Shown here piece after piece: positions 8,914 to 18,313 of a stretch of DNA of 64,000 nt. The stretch comes from Thermofontimicrobium_A sp034505795 (GTDB lineage: Bacteria; Zhuqueibacterota; Zhuqueibacteria; Thermofontimicrobiales; Thermofontimicrobiaceae), in assembly GCA_034505795.1 (NCBI GenBank), contig JAPDQM010000010.1, forward strand, positions 1 through 64,000. Direction: 5' to 3'. Made by a program: the position numbers and the translations under genes. The notes below the pieces were generated by a model, which was not told the origin of the DNA, did not search any database, and saw only the letters and a list, made by a program, of their open reading frames with translations. Numbering within the stretch: the first letter of the stretch is position 1; each line of letters starts with the position of its first letter.

Positions 8914-10956
8914 ATGAAGACACGGTTACTAATTATTCTTTCGTTGTTAGTGATGTTCAGTGCGAACACCAGCTACGCCCAGGCTAATATTGGCGGTCCG
9001 TACGAACCCGATTCGGCTACGGTGCTCCTGATGCACTTCAATGGCAATCTGAACAACGAGTCCACGCTTTCAGGTAATGGCATAGGCCATGGCAGCCTGT
9101 ATTACATTCCCAACAACGTGCCAGGTCTCGGCCAGTGCTTGCGTATCGATAACGATTCACAATCAGACTCATCGTTCGTGATGGTGCCGGATACTGCCGC
9201 CCTGGACATGACGGGCGATTGGACCATCGAAGGCTGGATCAACGTCTTCACGTTTGGGGAGGGTTCCAGCGATTGGCGCTGGGTACCTCGCTTGTGCATT
9301 AAAACTGGCGATGAGGTATTCTGGCGCCCCAACTATTTTGTGGAAATGTGGGGCAATAATCGGATGTTTAGTTGCGGTTATCATACCGCCGACCAGAGTG
9401 CCTGGCCGCAGGTGAATACGCCCAACAACACCATGGAACCAGGGCGCTGGTTCCATCTAACCTTCATCCGGGATACTTCCCGCCATATCCTGGTACAGGT
9501 GGTGCATAATGACAAACGGGAGCTTATCGTCTTTGCAGTCAAAGATTATAACACCTTTGAAGCCCCGCCCGATACGCCGCCTATCACCACGAACCAGCCA
9601 CTTTACATCGGTTTTGCCGGTGGTGGAAACGACTCCTTCCTGGATGGGTTTGTGGATGAAATTCGTATCAGCAATGTGGTTCGCCAGATACCTATTCCAC
9701 CGGCCATCACTGATGTCAAGATCATGGACAATCAAATCGCCAGCGTCACCTCCTACCCCATTGGTGCAGATATCGCCACACTGTTCGGCACCAAGGTTGC
9801 CAAAGCTACGCTGCACTACCAAATCAAGAATACATGGTATGAATTGCCTATGACCGAAGTTGCCAAAGATACCTTCTCCGCTGCCATTCCGGGTCAGCCA
9901 GTGGGCACGGTAATTAAGTATTACCTCTCGGCTGAGGACGAATATGGGATGCGCTCGCTCGATCCACAGACCGCGGAGAGTGCCAATCCGCAATACTATA
10001 CCTTTGGCGTCTACCAGCCCAATTCCATGACCCTGGATCTTTCTTTCGAAGAGGGGCAGGGAATTCCCAAGGATGCCTCGTCCTACAACCATGAAGTCAA
10101 ATTCTTTGGCAAGCCAACCTTCTCCCAGGACACCAAAAACGGCAATTACTCCATTGCGTTGGAGGGGGATTCCAGCTACCTGGAGATAGACTCACCGTTT
10201 CTGCATAGCAAATCCTTCACGGTAGAGCTCTGGTTTTCGGCTGATACCATGATCCAGTATACGCGACTCATTAATCGGCCCATCGCGGCGGATAACTGGT
10301 ACCAGAACACTTATGAAATTCGCTTCCAGCCCAATCAGAAGATTACTGCGGGTTCATGGATTCCAACGGGTAATCGGTATACTGTAAACGAACTGCAGAT
10401 CGACTATACGCTGGAGTTAAAAAAGTGGTACCACGTGATTTTTGAGGTGACTGATACTACTTCGATTTTCCAGTTGCGGGATGAAAACGATCAATTTTTG
10501 GGGCAAAAAGCAGTCAAATTGCAAAATCCTGTGGTGCAAGCAACGGCGCCGCTGCGTATCGGCTATGCGGCGGGTCGAACCCACTATAAAGGTCGCCTGG
10601 ATAATATTAAAATATATAACTACGCGGCGGCCAATTTGCAGTCCGCTGTTCCCACAAAAAACCGAAACTTGACGCCAAGAGAGGTGACGTTGTCTCAAAA
10701 TTACCCCAATCCATTCAATCCGGCCACCGACATTCGGTTTTCAGTTGCCCAGCCGGTTCGCACCCGGTTGGTGATATATGATGTGTTGGGCAAGAAAGTC
10801 AGAACACTGACCGATGCCACCTATCAGCCTGGCAGCTACTCCGTGCAATGGGATGGCACTGATGACGCCGGCCAGGTGGTAGCCAGCGGCGTTTATTTCT
10901 ACCAACTCAATTCGGGCAATCAAACCCGAGTTCAAAAGATGCTATTGCTACGATAA
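8914..10956 (+). CDS. Secreted LamG-domain protein with T9SS C-terminal sorting domain
   Basis: This 680-residue surface or extracellular protein was probably exported by Sec and then a type IX-like system. It has a signal peptide (cleaved near SYAQA), a first concanavalin-like LamG domain (about 40-255; ALDMTGDWTIEGWINVF), an Ig/FN3-like linker (about 265-365), a second LamG domain (about 375-580; FTVELWFSAD) and a sorting domain starting at SQNYPNPFNP that ends with KMLLLR. LamG domains usually bind glycans or proteins, so a binding or adhesive role is likely, but no catalytic motif is visible. ACGGAGGC lies 6-8 bases before the ATG. It has its own promoter at 8440 and a strong hairpin just after the stop. 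Confidence 0.88.
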   Translation: MKTRLLIILSLLVMFSANTSYAQANIGGPYEPDSATVLLMHFNGNLNNESTLSGNGIGHGSLYYIPNNVPGLGQCLRIDNDSQSDSSFVMVPDTAALDMTGDWTIEGWINVFTFGEGSSDWRWVPRLCIKTGDEVFWRPNYFVEMWGNNRMFSCGYHTADQSAWPQVNTPNNTMEPGRWFHLTFIRDTSRHILVQVVHNDKRELIVFAVKDYNTFEAPPDTPPITTNQPLYIGFAGGGNDSFLDGFVDEIRISNVVRQIPIPPAITDVKIMDNQIASVTSYPIGADIATLFGTKVAKATLHYQIKNTWYELPMTEVAKDTFSAAIPGQPVGTVIKYYLSAEDEYGMRSLDPQTAESANPQYYTFGVYQPNSMTLDLSFEEGQGIPKDASSYNHEVKFFGKPTFSQDTKNGNYSIALEGDSSYLEIDSPFLHSKSFTVELWFSADTMIQYTRLINRPIAADNWYQNTYEIRFQPNQKITAGSWIPTGNRYTVNELQIDYTLELKKWYHVIFEVTDTTSIFQLRDENDQFLGQKAVKLQNPVVQATAPLRIGYAAGRTHYKGRLDNIKIYNYAAANLQSAVPTKNRNLTPREVTLSQNYPNPFNPATDIRFSVAQPVRTRLVIYDVLGKKVRTLTDATYQPGSYSVQWDGTDDAGQVVASGVYFYQLNSGNQTRVQKMLLLR

Positions 10957-10964
10957 GGTAATTG

Positions 10965-11000
10965 GTGCGGCTTTGGCAAGAAGCGGGGCCAAAGCCGCAC
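10965..11000 (+). terminator. Strong 3' hairpin without T-run
   Basis: A perfect 13-bp stem (10965-10977 with 10988-11000, loop of 10) follows the LamG gene by 8 bases. It lacks a T-tract, so it is either an atypical terminator or a 3'-end stabilising structure. Confidence 0.5.
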
Positions 11001-11182
11001 TATCGCCATTGATCCGACAGCTTGATGAAAAACCCCACATACTGCCACGCTAAGTTGAATCAATTCTAAATGGGAATCCTGGTTATAGTGGCGCAGAAAG
11101 GGGTCATGTTCTGGCGATGTAAGTAAAAGATTTGTTTGAGAGGCTATTTAAAATAGCTGAACGCAATCGAAAAGGTGATTCC

Positions 11183-11791
11183 ATGAGGTTTACAAAAAAT
11201 CTCTGTTTTCAAATCAGCCTCGCCGTTATGTTGGCCGCTGGGATCTTTTTGTTGGGTTGCAACACTGGAGTGGAAGTTTCCCCGGCGCCAGGAGTGATTC
11301 GGGTGATGCTGCAATCTGATCCAGCCGATACTTCAATCATTATTATCAAGGACACCATTACGGTTTCTGCACGCGACTGGTTCGGCGTCACAATTACCCA
11401 GGGCAAGATTTATCACGGCGAAAACTTTGCTATTCTGTTTAAAGATACCCAAAGTTATCGGGTGGAAGACGTCGTCTATAACATTCTGGAACGGGAAAAC
11501 GGACAATATAAAAAGTTCACAATTTATGAATCGTATGCGCCGCCCAATAGCTACGATAAACTCCAATTCGGCGTCACTGCCAGTTTGCTGCGAATGGGCT
11601 TCTTTAATATTCCCGTTCAGCTTCGGCCTGGAGATGCGCTGCTGGTGGACCTGAATGCAAATTTTGATATCAAAGAAAATCAAACGACTGAAATCGATGT
11701 CCAGATCAGCCCGTTTAAATCGGTCGTTCGCTATAAAGATAGCTACTATTTTACGCGCCAGATGCAGATCATCGCTGTGCGATATTATTGA
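11183..11791 (+). CDS. Secreted lipoprotein of unknown function
   Basis: This predicted lipoprotein of about 202 residues starts at ATG 11183, chosen because it follows AAGGTG and opens a lipoprotein signal with lipobox FLLGC. Upstream in-frame residues from 11132 look untranslated. The mature part is beta-rich (VIRVMLQSDPADTSIIIIKD, then SARDWFGVTITQGKIYHGEN) with no recognised motif. It is the first gene of a plus-strand run leading to the TonB receptor, and a second lipoprotein follows 29 bases later. A role as surface partner of the receptor cluster is inferred only from location. Confidence 0.72.
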   Translation: MRFTKNLCFQISLAVMLAAGIFLLGCNTGVEVSPAPGVIRVMLQSDPADTSIIIIKDTITVSARDWFGVTITQGKIYHGENFAILFKDTQSYRVEDVVYNILERENGQYKKFTIYESYAPPNSYDKLQFGVTASLLRMGFFNIPVQLRPGDALLVDLNANFDIKENQTTEIDVQISPFKSVVRYKDSYYFTRQMQIIAVRYY

Positions 11792-11820
11792 CCTCGATTA
11801 ATATTAGAGTGAGAACCAAG

Positions 11821-13272
11821 ATGAGCAATTCCTTGATAATCAAGTTTACCCTCCTTACCGGCATGCTGGTGTTGTTCCTGTTGGCTTGCGAGCGGGCGAC
11901 ATCACCGGAAAATCCCAATCTTGTGCCCAATACCACGCTGGCCAACATTCCGGTTGAAAATGACACTCTATTTGCGCTGGTGACCCTGCACTGGGATGGT
12001 GAGGATAATGACGGCTATATTGCTGGCTTTGAGTATCGATATATCACCAGGCACCTGGTGCGCGGTGATTCGGTGATTCAACCCTGGCAGCGCACCAGCG
12101 AAACCAGCCTGACCATTGCATTTGAATCCAGCGACCTGCTCAATTACCAGCGATTCCAGGTAAGGGCGATAGACAATGATGGCGATATTGATCCAACTCC
12201 AGCGGAAAAGCGTTTTTATACCCAACAAACCATTCTGCCCAGAACCGAAATTATATCGCCTTCAAACAACCAGATTTTCTTTGCCATCGAGCATACAACC
12301 GACTGGTGGCAAGGCATCAAGTTGATGCTTACTGCGCGCGACGAAGATGGCGAGGTGGTAGAATATGCCTGGTCAGTGAATCATAGTGAATGGCACTGGA
12401 TGAACGATACCATCGTCTATATAACTCCGGACAATTTCTTGCCGCTGGAGGGAAAACACTTAATTAAAGTCACGTCTCGGGATAATACGAATCTAATCGA
12501 TCCCGTTGGCGATTCAGTCTATGTCCAGTTGATCAAACCAGGCTTCGAAAAGCGCATTCTGGTTATTGATGAAACGATTGAGTCGAAGTTTCCATTGGGC
12601 GTGGTCGCTAACGATGATTCGGTCGATAAATTTTATCAAGAGCTATTCCAACCGGATGAGCAATGGGACTATACCAAAAAAGGCATGCCTGATAAAAAAA
12701 CGCTGGGCCAATATCGTTTGGTGATCTGGCATGCGGACAATGCCTTCACCAGCGATCGCGATCCTCACAAATTGCCAGAGCACATCGAAGATGTGATGGA
12801 TTACCTCAATGTCGGAGGCGATTTTATCATGAGCGGCTGGCGGATTTTGAAATCGTTTGCCCCGCGGGAGTCATTCCCCAAGACATTTCAGCCCGGAAGT
12901 TTTATCTATGACTATTTGCATATTATCACGGCCGATGAAACGCCGCTGGTGCCCAGTGACTTCACCGGTGCAATTAGTTTCAGCGGCTTCAGTCCCATAC
13001 GGGTCGATTCTTTTAAGCTGGCAGAAGCATTTCCGTATGCTGGTAAACTCTCTCAGATCAATATCATTCCCGCGCGAGGCGGATTTACCAGTAACATTTA
13101 TATTTATAACAATGCTGCCGATGGTCTGACTGCCCCTCGGGGCATGGCTTGCGGCCTGCGTTATTATGGTACCAGCTTCGACGCGGTGGTGTTTGGTTTT
13201 CCGATCTACTTTATCCGGAAAAGTGATGCCAAAATATTAGCCCAGGAAATACTCCGCAGTTTGGGTTATTGA
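11821..13272 (+). CDS. Large lipoprotein with Ig/FN3-like domains
   Basis: This predicted lipoprotein of 483 residues starts at ATG 11821 (upstream AACCAAG); the frame opens at 11788 but those residues disrupt the signal peptide. The lipobox is LFLLAC, followed by ERATSPENPN. The first part (about 45-160) reads as a beta-sandwich (LHWDGEDNDGYIAGFEYRY) with a second similar module (about 160-240; TARDEDGEVVEYAWS). The C-terminal half (about 250-483) resembles a Rossmann-like or glutamine-amidotransferase-like surface domain (RILVIDETIESKF, YRLVIWHADN, VGGDFIMSGWRIL), but no catalytic triad can be assigned. It stands between another lipoprotein and the TonB receptor, so a surface-exposed role is likely. 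Confidence 0.75.
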   Translation: MSNSLIIKFTLLTGMLVLFLLACERATSPENPNLVPNTTLANIPVENDTLFALVTLHWDGEDNDGYIAGFEYRYITRHLVRGDSVIQPWQRTSETSLTIAFESSDLLNYQRFQVRAIDNDGDIDPTPAEKRFYTQQTILPRTEIISPSNNQIFFAIEHTTDWWQGIKLMLTARDEDGEVVEYAWSVNHSEWHWMNDTIVYITPDNFLPLEGKHLIKVTSRDNTNLIDPVGDSVYVQLIKPGFEKRILVIDETIESKFPLGVVANDDSVDKFYQELFQPDEQWDYTKKGMPDKKTLGQYRLVIWHADNAFTSDRDPHKLPEHIEDVMDYLNVGGDFIMSGWRILKSFAPRESFPKTFQPGSFIYDYLHIITADETPLVPSDFTGAISFSGFSPIRVDSFKLAEAFPYAGKLSQINIIPARGGFTSNIYIYNNAADGLTAPRGMACGLRYYGTSFDAVVFGFPIYFIRKSDAKILAQEILRSLGY

Positions 13273-13507
13273 TCGGCAGGAGGTTGTGGTTGATTTTCCT
13301 CTGAAAAACGCGCAACCAACCACCCGAAGTGATAAGGATTACGACAAAGAGGATAGTCAAGATAAAACGGGTCGTAATGGTTACAGCAGCAGCTACCTAG
13401 CTTGCGGGTCGGCTAATCATCGTCGCGGAAATACGATTTGGATTGGTAGCAACAAACGTTTGCATCTGTAGGCAATTTAATATTTCTTCATGAACGAAGG
13501 AGAAATA

Positions 13508-16333
13508 ATGGCAGTTTCATTGAAAAAAATCTTAATCTTCATCATTGCCATCATCCACCTCTGGCAACATGATGCGGTTTCTGGCAATACGGGAAAAATT
13601 GCTGGCACCGTTACCGATAAGCAAACCGGTGAGCCCCTTGCCGGCGCCAATGTCATGATCAAGGGCACCACATTGGGCGCCGCAGCCGATAACCATGGCA
13701 ACTACTACATCCTGCAGGTTCCGCCAGGAACTTATGAGGTTACCGCCAGCATGATGGGTTATCACCGAATCACAACAACCAATGTAAGGGTCAATGTGGA
13801 TCTGACGACGCGACTGAATTTCAAACTAGAATCTACAGCCATCGAGTTCCCCACGCTAACGGTAGTCGCCGAGGAGCCGCTGGTACAATTGGACATTACC
13901 TCCACCCGGAAAAAAACCGCCCGGGAAGAGATCGAATCAGTGCCGGGTCTGGAGCAGACGCGGGATATTTTTAATCTCTACGGCGGCGCCGTGCTCGATG
14001 CCAGCCCGCAGAGCTTATTATTGGGCGATGGCACCCAACTTCAGGTGCGGGATGAAAGCTTGCGGGATGTTCATATCCGCGGCGGTCGTGGCGGCGAAAT
14101 CCTGTATATGGTGGATGGGATGCCTGTTACCCATCCGATCTACGGCGGCCGCGATGTGTTGGACCTGAATGTCGTGGATGTGGAATCCGTGGAATTGCTG
14201 ACAGGTGCGTTTAACGCCGAGTATGGACAGGCGCAATCCGGCGTGGTCAATATCACCACGCGCACGGGCAGCGATCGCTTTAGCGGCGGGATTGAATACA
14301 AAACCGATAATCACGGTCTTCTTGGCGAATCCTATGATACGCATTATACCTCACTCTACTTTGGCGGGCCAGAGCTCTTCAGTCGGCGACTCTTGCCCAA
14401 ATTGGGATTGCGAGTACCCGGCAAAATGAATTTTTTCATTTCCACCAACGGCACGATGACCAATACAACCTATAACAATCATCGCCATCGCGAGGACATC
14501 TCGGTGCTTGGCATTACGCTGAAAGAAAAGCAGGACAATACGGGCAATTTCAACGCTAAATTAGGTTGGGACTTGACCGACCAATTTAGCATGGTTTTTA
14601 GCTATCATGGTTCCTGGAAGCGCTGGAGCAATTTCAATTGGCTCTGGCTGTATTATCCCGACCATACCTCGCTATTTAAACGTAACAATCAGAATCTCAA
14701 TCTAAAAATCACCCATACGCTTTCCAACGCGACTTTTTACAACCTAAATTTCGGCTATCTGGCAGTAGCCTACAATGGATCGTTGGACGGAAAGCGACCG
14801 CCCGATTTCTGGAGGTTCTACAAAGACAGCGTCGCTTATGACTATTATAGCTACGTGCGTAACTTTTCTGACGCGCCTGATGATGATCAAGGTATCACCG
14901 CGCCTCAAATTGATCCCCTGACTCTGTTTTACAATCAATATGGCTATGAAAATATCTGGCGCGATGATATGACCAAGACGCTAACTTTAAAAGGCGACCT
15001 CACTTCTCAAATTCATCCAGAGCACCTCATTAAAACTGGAATCGAAATCCGCTTCAATGATTTGCAGTATATTGACATTCAGGACGGCGGTGCCATGCTG
15101 TCCAATTATGGCAAATATCGATTTGAAAATGACAATTATGCGCCACCACCGCCAGGGCCATTTAAGGAATTCGGCCAGAATCGCTGGGTCTTTCATGCCA
15201 AACCCATCATCGGCGGATATTATCTGCAGGACAAATTTGAAAAAGAAAGTCTAATCATTAATGCAGGGCTGCGATTTGATTACTTTTATATGGGCAATAT
15301 GGTCAACCAGGCAGACTGGAAGAAAGCCTGGATCGATGCCACTGGCTTAACGCCTAATTGGGAATCGTTCAAATATAAGCTCAGCCCACGCTTTGGAATT
15401 TCATTCCCCATTTCCCTCGAAACCGTGGTTTTCTTCTCGTATGGTCACTTCAACCAGTTACCAGAACTCCAATATTACTATCGCGATCCCTGGACCGGAG
15501 CATTTGCCGGCAATCCATTTCTGGATTATGAACAGACCATTCTCTATGAGTTCGGTTTCACCCATCAACTGTTCAAAGATTGGGCCATCGACATCAAAAG
15601 CTACACCAAAGATATTTCCCAGCAGGTGCAAACCACTTACCTTCGGGCTGCCCGCGGTACACCAGTCTATTTGTACGATAATAAAGGCTATGCCCGCGCC
15701 CGCGGCCTGGAATTTGAATTGCGCAAACGCTATTCCTATTTTACGTCAGGAAAAGTGACCTATACCGTCCAATGGGCCAATGGCTACTCCTCCTCGGCTT
15801 TCGATGACTACATTCGTTCGACCACTGATTTCCCCAATCCGATTCGCGAGCGACGGCTGAATTGGGATATTCGCCATCAGATCATTTTCCAGGCATCGCT
15901 GGATATGCCCCCCAAACGCCATCTGAATCTGTTGGGGGTTAAGCTGCCAGATGATTGGAATATCACGGTGCTATCCCGCTATTCATCGGGCAAAGCCTAT
16001 ACGCCAGGCACCCTCGATCCCGCCGAAGCTCAAAAGAAGGAAAATTCTAAAAACGGTCCCAGTACCATGTCCACCGACCTGAAAATCAATAAGTCATTTG
16101 CAGTAAGAGGTCTGTCGTTGTCTATCTTTGCCGATATCTTCAATCTGTTCAATCAGAACAACGTGCAGATCGAATACGGCTTCAATCCCTGGACCGGCAA
16201 ACCGTATAAGTATGGGGATCTGGTGTCACCAACCAAACAATATTATACCTGGTACTCGATGTTCAATCTCATGGACCCGCGGCAATTCAGTCCGGGTCGC
16301 ACCGTGAAAATCGGTTTGCGGTTGGATTGGTAA
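13508..16333 (+). CDS. TonB-dependent receptor with carboxypeptidase-regulatory-like domain
   Basis: This outer-membrane receptor of 941 residues is expected to import a substrate using TonB energy. ATG 13508 is preferred over 13490 because GAAGGAG lies just upstream of it. It has a signal peptide (end near AVSGN), a CarboxypepD_reg-like domain (about 27-110; GTVTDKQTGEPLAGANVMIKG), a plug domain (about 120-260; VHIRGGRGGEILYMVDGMPV and AEYGQAQSGVVNITTRTG) and a large beta-barrel to the C-terminal aromatic RLDW. No SusD homologue is adjacent; instead two paralogous secreted proteins and a PorV-like barrel follow. The substrate cannot be predicted. Confidence 0.93.
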   Translation: MAVSLKKILIFIIAIIHLWQHDAVSGNTGKIAGTVTDKQTGEPLAGANVMIKGTTLGAAADNHGNYYILQVPPGTYEVTASMMGYHRITTTNVRVNVDLTTRLNFKLESTAIEFPTLTVVAEEPLVQLDITSTRKKTAREEIESVPGLEQTRDIFNLYGGAVLDASPQSLLLGDGTQLQVRDESLRDVHIRGGRGGEILYMVDGMPVTHPIYGGRDVLDLNVVDVESVELLTGAFNAEYGQAQSGVVNITTRTGSDRFSGGIEYKTDNHGLLGESYDTHYTSLYFGGPELFSRRLLPKLGLRVPGKMNFFISTNGTMTNTTYNNHRHREDISVLGITLKEKQDNTGNFNAKLGWDLTDQFSMVFSYHGSWKRWSNFNWLWLYYPDHTSLFKRNNQNLNLKITHTLSNATFYNLNFGYLAVAYNGSLDGKRPPDFWRFYKDSVAYDYYSYVRNFSDAPDDDQGITAPQIDPLTLFYNQYGYENIWRDDMTKTLTLKGDLTSQIHPEHLIKTGIEIRFNDLQYIDIQDGGAMLSNYGKYRFENDNYAPPPPGPFKEFGQNRWVFHAKPIIGGYYLQDKFEKESLIINAGLRFDYFYMGNMVNQADWKKAWIDATGLTPNWESFKYKLSPRFGISFPISLETVVFFSYGHFNQLPELQYYYRDPWTGAFAGNPFLDYEQTILYEFGFTHQLFKDWAIDIKSYTKDISQQVQTTYLRAARGTPVYLYDNKGYARARGLEFELRKRYSYFTSGKVTYTVQWANGYSSSAFDDYIRSTTDFPNPIRERRLNWDIRHQIIFQASLDMPPKRHLNLLGVKLPDDWNITVLSRYSSGKAYTPGTLDPAEAQKKENSKNGPSTMSTDLKINKSFAVRGLSLSIFADIFNLFNQNNVQIEYGFNPWTGKPYKYGDLVSPTKQYYTWYSMFNLMDPRQFSPGRTVKIGLRLDW

Positions 16334-16404
16334 CCGGATAACGGCTCGCATCAAAATGAGCAATCAGTGGTAGCGTAACTTTGGGACAAAAGGCGTGTTG
16401 GCAC

Positions 16405-18195
16405 ATGATCAAAAATAGCACAATGGTTTTCCTGCTTGGCGTAGCGTTGGCATCGTCGCTCTGGGCGCAACAGACCACGCTGGATTGGAAATTGCACACC
16501 GTCGGCCGGGTTCGACAGGTGGTCACCAATACCGGCGGCTTGAATGCCAAACAGGACAATCTGTTTGATTTTCCGCGGCTGATCAATTGCGAGTATCCAC
16601 CCAATACCTTTGAGGAGCACATCACCGAAGCGGGGCTGTGGATCGGCGCGATTGTTGGCAGCGATAGTTTGGTTTCGGTGGCCCAAGGGGAGGGCTCATC
16701 GCGCGAATTTTACCCTAGCGATGCGCCATGGGATACCATTTGGGTTATCAATCGAGGGGACACAGTGGATATTCCGTATTGGCCGCGGTACGTTGGTATC
16801 TCTGATCAGGATTTCGTCTGCCGCTATTCCGACTATAATCCCGTCAGTCTGCGGGTTCCCAATCATCGGCCGCTTTACCTCGATGTGATCCAGACCAGTT
16901 ACGCCTGGAGCTCCAATCCGCTGGATGAGTTTGTTGTCCTGACGTATTATATTATGCCGACGAAAATCGATCTTCATGATGTTTACCTCACCAGTTGGAT
17001 CAACGGCAATGTGGGCTATGCGGGCAATGAAGAATACGGTCTGGATGATGAAACTTATTCGCGCATGGATCGCTTGATGCAGATTTGCGTGGATTTACCT
17101 GGTGGCGGCGATGGCGATGCCATCGGTGCCATTGCCACCAAAGTCTATCCCCCTACCAGTGCGCCTTCGCCCCAAAAAGCAACGTTTATGTGGTATAATG
17201 GCCGATTGCAGGGTCTTCCCTATCGTGATGGCGAGCGCTATGAACAGATGAGCCGGGGTACGGTGATGCAGGATCAGTCCAGCACTGGCGATGGCACCAA
17301 GTCCATGATTTCCATCGGCCCCTATTCCATTCGCGTGGGCGACACCTTGAAATTTACGGTGGGTATTATCCTCGGCAAAGGGATCCCCGGCGTTATAGCC
17401 AATGCCGATTATCTGGACTGGTTGATCGATCAGAATTTCGCCATTCCTTCACCGCCACCAGCACCACCATTGCGCGTGGAATCTCGGCGCCAGCAAGTGC
17501 ACCTGAGCTGGAAACCGCAGCCCGGTGACATCAACCCGGAGACCTATCAAGATCCCAATCGCGCCGATGGCGAACTGCAGCCATTCGAGGGCTATCGCGT
17601 CTACAAAAGCACTCGCAGCGCCACTGGTCCTTGGACGTTGCTGGCCGAATTCGACTTACCGGACAATGCGTTTTATCAAAATACCGGACTGGAATATGAA
17701 TACACCGATATTGGATTATTGAACAATTTGGAATATTATTACACAGTCACCGCCTTTTCCAAGCCCGATGCAGTGATTCATTTTCCCTCGCTTGAATCCA
17801 GTTTAAATGCTAATTCCCGCCGCGTTGTGCCTGGCCCTGAGCCACCCCAAACCGTTGGCGAGGTGGCAGTGGTACCCAATCCTTATCGCGGTGATATTCC
17901 CTATCACGCCTATAATCCGCCATGGGAGAAGCCGGATATTTCACGCGATTTCTGGATGGAGCAGGATCGGCGCATTCAATTCATCAATCTGCCCGCTCGC
18001 TGCGATATTAAAATTTATACCCTGGCGGGCGATCTGGTAAGTACCTTGAATCACAATAATCCGGTGCAGGGCTACGAAGATTGGAATTTGACGTCCAGTG
18101 TGGGGCAGGCAATTGCCAGTGGAATTTATCTCTTTAGCGTTGAAGATTTAAACAATGGCAAGGTGCAGGTTGGCAAATTCATTATCATTAAATGA
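16405..18195 (+). CDS. Secreted protein with FN3 and T9SS-type C-terminal domain (paralogue A)
   Basis: This exported protein of 596 residues starts at ATG 16405, directly before a signal peptide ending at SLWAQ; a TTG at 16381 is less likely. The mature protein begins QTTLDWKLHTVGRVRQVVTN. A beta-rich body of about 320 residues is followed by an FN3-like module (about 345-455; GYRVYKSTRS, YYYTVTAFSKPDA). The end is a FlgD/sorting-like domain beginning VAVVPNPYRGDI and ending GKFIIIK. It lacks the usual YPNPFN string, having VPNPYRG instead. The next gene is a close paralogue, and both sit between a TonB receptor and a PorV-like barrel. No enzymatic motif is seen, so the pair may be surface partners of the receptor. 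Confidence 0.8.
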   Translation: MIKNSTMVFLLGVALASSLWAQQTTLDWKLHTVGRVRQVVTNTGGLNAKQDNLFDFPRLINCEYPPNTFEEHITEAGLWIGAIVGSDSLVSVAQGEGSSREFYPSDAPWDTIWVINRGDTVDIPYWPRYVGISDQDFVCRYSDYNPVSLRVPNHRPLYLDVIQTSYAWSSNPLDEFVVLTYYIMPTKIDLHDVYLTSWINGNVGYAGNEEYGLDDETYSRMDRLMQICVDLPGGGDGDAIGAIATKVYPPTSAPSPQKATFMWYNGRLQGLPYRDGERYEQMSRGTVMQDQSSTGDGTKSMISIGPYSIRVGDTLKFTVGIILGKGIPGVIANADYLDWLIDQNFAIPSPPPAPPLRVESRRQQVHLSWKPQPGDINPETYQDPNRADGELQPFEGYRVYKSTRSATGPWTLLAEFDLPDNAFYQNTGLEYEYTDIGLLNNLEYYYTVTAFSKPDAVIHFPSLESSLNANSRRVVPGPEPPQTVGEVAVVPNPYRGDIPYHAYNPPWEKPDISRDFWMEQDRRIQFINLPARCDIKIYTLAGDLVSTLNHNNPVQGYEDWNLTSSVGQAIASGIYLFSVEDLNNGKVQVGKFIIIK

Positions 18196-18313
18196 GATTT
18201 TATGAAAATTACTACACCGGGGCAGTGACCCGATAGACCTATGCAACTGCTTTTTTAATCCAAAACGATTCGTTGAACATAATCTTTGCATAAACTAAGC
18301 CATTGAGGGCGAC

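Noticed and set aside
9457..10092. 211-codon antisense frame inside the LamG gene
   Set aside because: Shadow of a supported gene; no start signal and no family resemblance.
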